Assembly (NCBI GenBank): GCA_019118345.1
Contig: DWZD01000040.1
Coordinates: 1-64,000 of the forward strand
DNA length: 64,000 nucleotides
Source: Candidatus Desulfovibrio intestinavium
Lineage (GTDB): Bacteria > Desulfobacterota > Desulfovibrionia > Desulfovibrionales > Desulfovibrionaceae
Direction of reading: 5' to 3'
Below, in pieces: positions 59,101 to 64,000 of the stretch; the stretch's first letter is position 1, and each line of letters opens with the position of its first letter. The translations under genes were made by a program, and so were the position numbers. The notes below the pieces were generated by a model, which had not been told where the DNA came from, did no database searches, and worked only from the letters and a program-made list of their open reading frames with translations.

Positions 59101-60818
59101 GAAAGAACCTCGTCCTTGTGGGTTCGCGCCTTGCGGACAGCCCTGAAACCGTCCAGCAGCGACACCAGTTTGCCATAATTGCGGCGTATTTCAAGCCCGG
59201 CCTTGCTCAACCGCTCTTCGGGAGGTTCCACATAGGTGCGCAACATGTAGCGATCGGAAAGGATGCCCTCCACACAGGCCATGATGGCATCCACCAGATC
59301 CGGGAAAAAGGTGGAAATCTCGAACTTGAGATCCGTGAGTTGCTCCAGCGCCTCGCGCATCATCTGGCGGTAGGAGATGCGCGTGCCCTTGAAGGTGCGC
59401 AGGCGCAGATCCTCCAGAATGCGCACCCGGCGGGCCTGCTGGATATAGCTGAAGCGGGTGCAGACCTCCCGGTGCAGCTCGCGCACGGTGCCGAATACCT
59501 CATCGTTTTCCGGCGAATAGAGATAGCCGGAAAGCACCTTGCTCACGTTGGAAAAGAATTCGTCGCTGTAGCTGATCATGCGACGCTGATGCTTGGTCAG
59601 CCAGGCATAGAGAAATTTGAGGCGCTTTTCGTCGGTATCGGTATTTTCCACCACCTCGGTGCGCTTGTAGACGATGCGCCCCGAAAATTCCCCGCGCACG
59701 ATGTCGTTGAGGCGCAGGAACATGTTGGTGGTGTCCTTGATGATGTTGAGTCCCGGCAGGGGTTGCCCCGTCAGCGGGTGCAGCACTTCCTGAAAAGCCA
59801 CGGAAAGGGCGCGATCCTGCCGCACGTTGCTCTGATCGAAGCTGTGCTGGCGGTAGGTGATGCGGATGATGATGACCCGCCGCGCCCGGTCGAGGAAGAA
59901 GCCCCCCTCGTCAATGCGGGCAATGGCTTCCTCCTGATCCTCATCCACCCTGACGAGCGCGATCTTTTCCAGCAGGGGATAGCGGCGGTTCTCGCCGTCA
60001 GCGGTATAGGTGGTGATGGTGCGGTCGGTCTGCCCGAGCACCCGCAGGATAAAACGCTCGCCCATCTTGTGCAGCTTGCGCGCAAAGAGGGCCGAGGAGG
60101 TGCGGCGCTCGGAAACGATGGGAAAGCCGTACAGCTCCATAAGGTACTGATAGACGAACATGCGGTTGCGTTCGTACAGCTCGTTGTCGCCGTAGACGAA
60201 CTTGCCGATGCGGATGCCGAAGCGCTTGAGTTCGCTGTCGATATCCGAGGGGAAGGAGGCAAAGATGCCCGCCAGGTGGAACTGTCGCCCGGCATCCAGG
60301 GCCAGCACCTGCGCCCTGTCCATGCTGCAGAGATAGGGCACAAGGGCGGGATAGGTATCCAGCAGGGAGGTGTCGGCCAGACGGAACTGCTGCCGGAACA
60401 CGTCCTGATGCAGGCGCGGCAGGCGGGAGGCGATGGTTTCCAGGTTCTGATGATAGACCTGATTTTCCAGCGGACAGCAGGGCACGCCCTCCACTTCGGT
60501 AATGACCGGATGCAGCTTGTCGTACTGAAAAATCTCGGAAAAGTAATGCAGCTGCCGGGCAAAGGCCACCATGGCAAAGCCGGGCAGATCCTTGTGCTCG
60601 AACATGTCGTTGTCAAAGGAGGGGAGCAGCTCGCGCGCTTCCACCAGCGGGTAACCCTTGCTTTCCTGAAAGGGTTTGACCAGGCAGAAACGGATGTGCA
60701 CGGCATCCAGAAAGGCCTTGAGCTGCGGCAACGTGCTGCAGGACAACGGCTCGGCAAGCGTTTCGGCGTCCTGCCAGGGCAGGCCGTTCTTGCTGAAAAC
60801 CTCTTGCCATTTGAGCAT
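59097..60818 (-). CDS. Large protein of unknown function
   Basis: Protein of 573 aa, soluble, no signal peptide. It contains an aromatic-rich early section (MVAFARQLHYFSEIFQYDKL), a central region with many Arg/Asp pairs (IRITYRQHSFDQSNVRQDRALS), and a helical C-terminal half (FLYAWLTKHQRRMISYSDEFFSNVSKVLSGYLYSP). No nucleotide-binding loop, Cys cluster or other motif was found. It leads the unit with rsmE, rarA and the acyltransferase gene, with a 4-nt overlap into rsmE. Likely a lineage-specific gene; function unknown. Confidence 0.8.
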   Translation of the reverse strand: MLKWQEVFSKNGLPWQDAETLAEPLSCSTLPQLKAFLDAVHIRFCLVKPFQESKGYPLVEARELLPSFDNDMFEHKDLPGFAMVAFARQLHYFSEIFQYDKLHPVITEVEGVPCCPLENQVYHQNLETIASRLPRLHQDVFRQQFRLADTSLLDTYPALVPYLCSMDRAQVLALDAGRQFHLAGIFASFPSDIDSELKRFGIRIGKFVYGDNELYERNRMFVYQYLMELYGFPIVSERRTSSALFARKLHKMGERFILRVLGQTDRTITTYTADGENRRYPLLEKIALVRVDEDQEEAIARIDEGGFFLDRARRVIIIRITYRQHSFDQSNVRQDRALSVAFQEVLHPLTGQPLPGLNIIKDTTNMFLRLNDIVRGEFSGRIVYKRTEVVENTDTDEKRLKFLYAWLTKHQRRMISYSDEFFSNVSKVLSGYLYSPENDEVFGTVRELHREVCTRFSYIQQARRVRILEDLRLRTFKGTRISYRQMMREALEQLTDLKFEISTFFPDLVDAIMACVEGILSDRYMLRTYVEPPEERLSKAGLEIRRNYGKLVSLLDGFRAVRKARTHKDEVLS

Positions 60819-60918
60819 GCGTCACCTTCTGTACTTATTGAATAATCATACGATCTTTCGGCGCCGATTTCCAGCCCCCGCGCTCGCTTTTCGTAAAAAA
60901 AAGTGATCTGTCCGGCAG

Positions 60919-60947
60919 TTGCGGCCCTTCCTGCACTTTGCTATTGT
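60919..60947 (+). promoter_or_regulatory. Promoter of the GAF-mreB operon
   Basis: TTGCGG (60919-60924) and TATTGT (60942-60947) are 17 nt apart, about 60 nt before the GAF protein start. Confidence 0.45.
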
Positions 60948-61007
60948 AGCTTTCGTTGCCCGCGCGAACGGGCCTTGTATTCAACAGCGACACATTCCCC
61001 GCAACAT

Positions 61008-62057
61008 ATGAAGAATATTCTTGAAAAACACGTCCTGAGCATCATTTGCAGCGTCTTTGACGCCTACTCGGCCGTTCTTTTCCTGCCGGACGGGGACGCC
61101 GGAGAGGGCGAAGGCGAATGTTACCGCCTGGTCGCTTCCTTCAGCCTCGGGGACGGCATCGTGGAAGGCAGCCCCATCCAGCCGGGCAGCCTCGTGGCCT
61201 GGATCGTCAGCAACGACCGCCCGGTGATCGTGCCCAATTTCGACAGACGGCAAAGCAAACTGGGCTATTACCGCGAAGGGGAGGAAAGCGGCATCAAGGC
61301 CTTCATGGGCTGCCCCGTGCCCACGGGCGGCGCCCTTTGCATGGACAGCAAGCGCCAATACTCCTTCACGGACAAGGATTACAAGATCCTGCAGATGTTT
61401 GCCGAACTCATCACCCGCCAGCAGAACGAACGCGGCGGCGTCGAGCCGCTGGGGGGGGATATTTCCCGCTATTTCGCCCAGCTCTGCGTCATTCAGGACT
61501 TGCGTTTCGGTCACAAGCGCTGGCCGCAGTTCATCCAGACCTATCTGAAAACCGTTGCCGAGGCCACGGGTTTCGACTATTGCGCCTTTGCCTCGGTGGC
61601 GCGTTCCGGCGAAACCTACTGCCTGGAATGCGAATCCACCCCGCTGCTGCTGCGGGCGGGCGAAATGCTGGAATTCAACATGAGCAGCGGCATTGCCGGC
61701 TGGGTGTTCAACAACGGTCAGCCCGTCATCTCCGAAGGCGCCGACGGCGGCCCGCCTTCCATGCTCTTTGCCAAGCTGCCGGACATGCCGGAATTTCAGG
61801 CCGTCATGTGCATGCCGGTGGTGGTCAACAAAAGCACGCGCTGCGTGCTCTGCCTGGCGCACGGCAGCCCGCGTGAACTGGACGAGGCCCTGCGCAGCTT
61901 TGTGCGTCTGGCGGTGGATCATCTGGCCATCTTTCTGGAGAACCTCTATCTCAAAACCCGGCTGCGCAACATGCTCCCGCGCGCACAGGTGCATACCAGC
62001 GGCTCCCGGATATATGATCCCGACAACGTGCCCCAACCGCCCACGGATGACGATTAG
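61008..62057 (+). CDS. Tandem GAF domain protein
   Basis: Protein of 349 aa with two GAF-like modules, about residues 5-140 (SIICSVFDAYSAVLFLP, GSLVAWIVSNDRPVIVPNF) and 165-325 (CAFASVARSGETYCLECES, SGIAGWVFNNGQPVIS, AVMCMPVVVNKSTRCVLCLAHGS). GAF domains bind small molecules or heme. Several Cys and Met in the second module hint at a metal or redox ligand, but this is speculative. There is no output domain, so the protein probably signals by contact. mreB starts 2 nt after its stop, so it may regulate cell-shape assembly. Confidence 0.8.
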   Translation: MKNILEKHVLSIICSVFDAYSAVLFLPDGDAGEGEGECYRLVASFSLGDGIVEGSPIQPGSLVAWIVSNDRPVIVPNFDRRQSKLGYYREGEESGIKAFMGCPVPTGGALCMDSKRQYSFTDKDYKILQMFAELITRQQNERGGVEPLGGDISRYFAQLCVIQDLRFGHKRWPQFIQTYLKTVAEATGFDYCAFASVARSGETYCLECESTPLLLRAGEMLEFNMSSGIAGWVFNNGQPVISEGADGGPPSMLFAKLPDMPEFQAVMCMPVVVNKSTRCVLCLAHGSPRELDEALRSFVRLAVDHLAIFLENLYLKTRLRNMLPRAQVHTSGSRIYDPDNVPQPPTDDD

Positions 62058-62059
62058 CC

Positions 62060-63085
62060 ATGCTGCCGCGCCTGCTTCGCCGCTTCTTCGCCCAGGACAT
62101 CGCCATGGATCTGGGAACGGCCAACACCCTGCTCTTTACCCGCAAGCACGGCATCGTCATCAATGAACCGTCGGTGGTGGCCGTCGATGTGCAGAAAAAC
62201 ACCATCCTTGCCGTGGGCAGGGAAGCGCGCGAATACCTCGGGCGCACGCCCCATCGCATTCGGGCCATCCGCCCCATGAAGGACGGCGTCATTGCGGATT
62301 TTGACGTCACCCGCGCCATGATCGCCTACTTTGTGCGCAAGGTCATCACCGGCCTGCGGCTGGTGCGCCCCTCCATGGTCATCTGCATTCCCACCGGCAT
62401 CACCCAGGTGGAAAAGCGGGCGGTCATCGACTCGGCCCACCTGGCCGGCGCGCATGACGTCTCCCTGGTGGAAGAACCCATGGGCGCGGCGCTCGGCGCG
62501 GATCTGCCGGTGCACGAGCCGCTGGGCAACATGGTGCTGGACATTGGCGGCGGCACCAGCGAGGTGGCGGTCATCACCCTGTCCGGCATTGCGGTTTCCC
62601 AGTCGGTTCGCGTGGCCGGAGACGCCATGAACATGGCCGTCCAGCGCTACCTGCGCGATGTCTTCCGCCTCGAGGTGGGGGAAATCACGGCGGAAAACGT
62701 CAAGAAAATTCTCGGCAATGCCGTTCCCCGACCCGAATCCCCCCGGCTGGAAATTTCCGGCAAGGATCTGGTGGAGGGAGGCCCGCGCTGCATCACCATC
62801 GGCGAAGGCCATATACGGGAAGCCCTGTATGACTGCATACAGACCATTGTCGGCGTCGTCCTGCGCACGCTGGAGCGCACCCCGCCGGAACTGGCCGCGG
62901 ACATTCACCGCAACGGCCTGCTCATGGCCGGCGGCGGTTCCCTGCTCAAGGGGCTGGATCAGCGCATTGCCCGCGAAACCCGCCTCAAGGTCTTTGTGGA
63001 CGACGAACCCCTGACCACCGTTCTGCGCGGCACGGCCAAGGCCATGCTCGACCGCGAACGCTATCAACCCGTGTTCATCAACTGA
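62060..63085 (+). CDS. mreB: Rod-shape protein MreB
   Basis: Protein of 341 aa, an actin-like ATPase that guides lateral wall synthesis. The phosphate-1 loop MDLGTANTL, connecting IPTGITQVEKRAVI, phosphate-2 LDIGGGTSEVAVI and adenosine motif MAGGGSLLKGLD are all present, and the N-terminal MLPRLLRRFF helix could bind the membrane. It lies 2 nt after the GAF gene. mreC and mreD do not follow; the next gene encodes an inositol-monophosphatase-family enzyme. Confidence 0.97.
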   Translation: MLPRLLRRFFAQDIAMDLGTANTLLFTRKHGIVINEPSVVAVDVQKNTILAVGREAREYLGRTPHRIRAIRPMKDGVIADFDVTRAMIAYFVRKVITGLRLVRPSMVICIPTGITQVEKRAVIDSAHLAGAHDVSLVEEPMGAALGADLPVHEPLGNMVLDIGGGTSEVAVITLSGIAVSQSVRVAGDAMNMAVQRYLRDVFRLEVGEITAENVKKILGNAVPRPESPRLEISGKDLVEGGPRCITIGEGHIREALYDCIQTIVGVVLRTLERTPPELAADIHRNGLLMAGGGSLLKGLDQRIARETRLKVFVDDEPLTTVLRGTAKAMLDRERYQPVFIN

Positions 63086-63096
63086 CGGCGCAGCCC

Positions 63097-63918
63097 ATGC
63101 ATGACACGCCATCCCGCCTGACCGCGCTGGCGGACAAGCTCATTCCTCTCGTCAAGGCCGCCGGCGAAATCATCGTCCGGCATTGGCGTCAGGCCAGTCA
63201 TGCCCGGCACAAGGGCCGCATCGATCTGGTCACCGAAACCGACGAGGCCGTGGAAGCCTTCCTGGTGCGCGAGCTGGGCAAACTGCTGCCGCAAGCCGGC
63301 ATGCTGGCCGAGGAGGGCGGCGCATCCGGGCCGGGCACGGACGAACTATGCTGGCTCCTTGATCCCGTGGACGGCACGACCAATTTTGTCCATCGCCTGC
63401 CCCATGTGGCGACCTCAGTTGCCCTCTGGCACAGGGATCGGCCCCTGCTGGGGGTCGTCAATGCGCCCATGCTGGGCGAATGTTACTGGGCCATCCGCGG
63501 TCAGGGGGCCTTTTGCAACGGCGCGGGCCTGCGCGTCAGCACGACCTCCGGGCTGGAGGACAGCCTTGTGGCCACGGGCATTCCCTACAGCATCCGGGAG
63601 GATTTGCCGCACATTCTGGCCCAGCTTGCCGTGGTGCTGCCGCAGACGCAGAACCTGCGCCGCATGGGAGCCGCTTCTCTTGATTTGGCCTATGTGGCGG
63701 CGGGGCATCTGGATGCCTATTTTGAAACGGGCCTCAAGCCCTGGGATGTGGCGGCCGGCATCCTGCTGGTCAGCGAGGCCGGAGGGCGCGTCAGCCGCAG
63801 CGACGGCGCGCCCTTTGCCTTTGGCGACGAGATTCTGGCCAGCAACGGCCATGTGCATGAGGCCATGCGACGGCTGCTTCAGGAAGCGGCAGCTTCCGTG
63901 CGGAAGCGGGGGGCGTAG
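63097..63918 (+). CDS. Inositol monophosphatase family protein
   Basis: Protein of 273 aa. Metal- and substrate-binding motifs are present: LVTETDEAVEAFL, the EE of AEEGG, LLDPVDGTTNFVHRLP (DPxDGTTN), and the second signature KPWDVAAGILLVSEAGG. Members hydrolyse inositol-1-phosphate or related sugar phosphates (SuhB, CysQ types); the exact substrate cannot be told. It starts 11 nt after mreB and is probably co-transcribed with it. Confidence 0.9.
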   Translation: MHDTPSRLTALADKLIPLVKAAGEIIVRHWRQASHARHKGRIDLVTETDEAVEAFLVRELGKLLPQAGMLAEEGGASGPGTDELCWLLDPVDGTTNFVHRLPHVATSVALWHRDRPLLGVVNAPMLGECYWAIRGQGAFCNGAGLRVSTTSGLEDSLVATGIPYSIREDLPHILAQLAVVLPQTQNLRRMGAASLDLAYVAAGHLDAYFETGLKPWDVAAGILLVSEAGGRVSRSDGAPFAFGDEILASNGHVHEAMRRLLQEAAASVRKRGA

Positions 63919-63949
63919 GCCCGCCATCGCAGGTGTCGCCGTGCCCCGG

Positions 63950-64000
63950 TCAGCGCAGCAGGCCGCTTTCCAGCAGGGCATGACGCAGCAAGGGGGAAAG
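63950..64000 (-). CDS. C-terminal end of a minus-strand gene (partial)
   Basis: Reading the minus strand from the window edge gives a 16-codon open frame (ending HALLESGLLR) that stops at 63950-63952 and has high-GC codon use. It would be convergent with the inositol-monophosphatase-family gene. Too short to identify. Confidence 0.35.
   Translation of the reverse strand, partial: LSPLLRHALLESGLLR

Noticed and set aside
58385-59194. Longer N-terminus of rarA
   Set aside because: It is an out-of-frame reading of rsmE; RarA homology begins after the GTG at 58384.

Overview
The window is GC-rich, compact chromosomal DNA, probably from a Desulfovibrionaceae (sulfate-reducing Desulfovibrionia) bacterium. 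The pointers are a HydG-type [FeFe]-hydrogenase maturase, a Tat-exported DUF362 protein, and a chemotaxis operon with HEAT-repeat and ParA proteins that resembles, from memory, the CheA3 cluster of Desulfovibrio vulgaris. No 16S rRNA is present, so the genus cannot be fixed from the window alone.

Layout. Positions 1-3000 look like the end of an integrated conjugative or plasmid-like element: a small membrane protein, a TraK-like protein, a C5-cytosine methyltransferase and a replication-type helix-turn-helix protein, all on the minus strand. They abut a tRNA-Gln/tRNA-Glu pair whose tRNA-Glu 3' end faces the element. A promoter-terminator unit of about 65 nt lies antisense to the leader of the helix-turn-helix gene and looks like a copy-control or inc-type RNA. 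From 3.3 to 12.3 kb come a strong promoter followed by about 690 nt without a convincing gene, a lipoprotein, a CstA-family carrier, a zinc-ribbon protein, gpmI, rsfS and a phenylacetate-CoA ligase. A cluster of five tRNA genes (three identical Gly-GCC, Cys, Gly-CCC) with its own promoter and terminator occupies 12.3-12.9 kb. Next are hydG, the DUF362 protein, envelope lipoproteins, and carbamoyl-phosphate synthase in the order carB-carA. They are followed by pyk with an HD-GYP gene, a FemAB/GNAT-like protein, a radical SAM protein, a membrane metallophosphoesterase, an aromatic amino-acid permease with ridA, and ettA with a DUF4139 protein.

Positions 34.4-44.9 kb hold a dense plus-strand operon: radA, a CYTH protein, clpS, clpA, aat, uvrB, ligA and dapB. 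It puts the N-degron pathway (Aat tags, ClpS recognises, ClpA unfolds) beside repair and replication enzymes. Positions 46.0-55.9 kb are a minus-strand chemosensory operon: cheB, a HEAT-repeat gene, cheR, parA, cheW, cheY and cheA. The end of the window holds a tRNA-Pro, the operon of a protein of unknown function with rsmE, rarA and an acyltransferase gene, and then a tandem-GAF gene, mreB and an inositol-monophosphatase-family gene.

The most useful non-gene signals are two diverged copies of an intergenic palindromic repeat in opposite orientation (5711-5993 and 27242-27458), a second hairpin-rich repeat (28896-29036), the antisense RNA candidate at 2.7 kb, and the promoter-driven segment at 3.3-4.0 kb. 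None of these was checked against a database.
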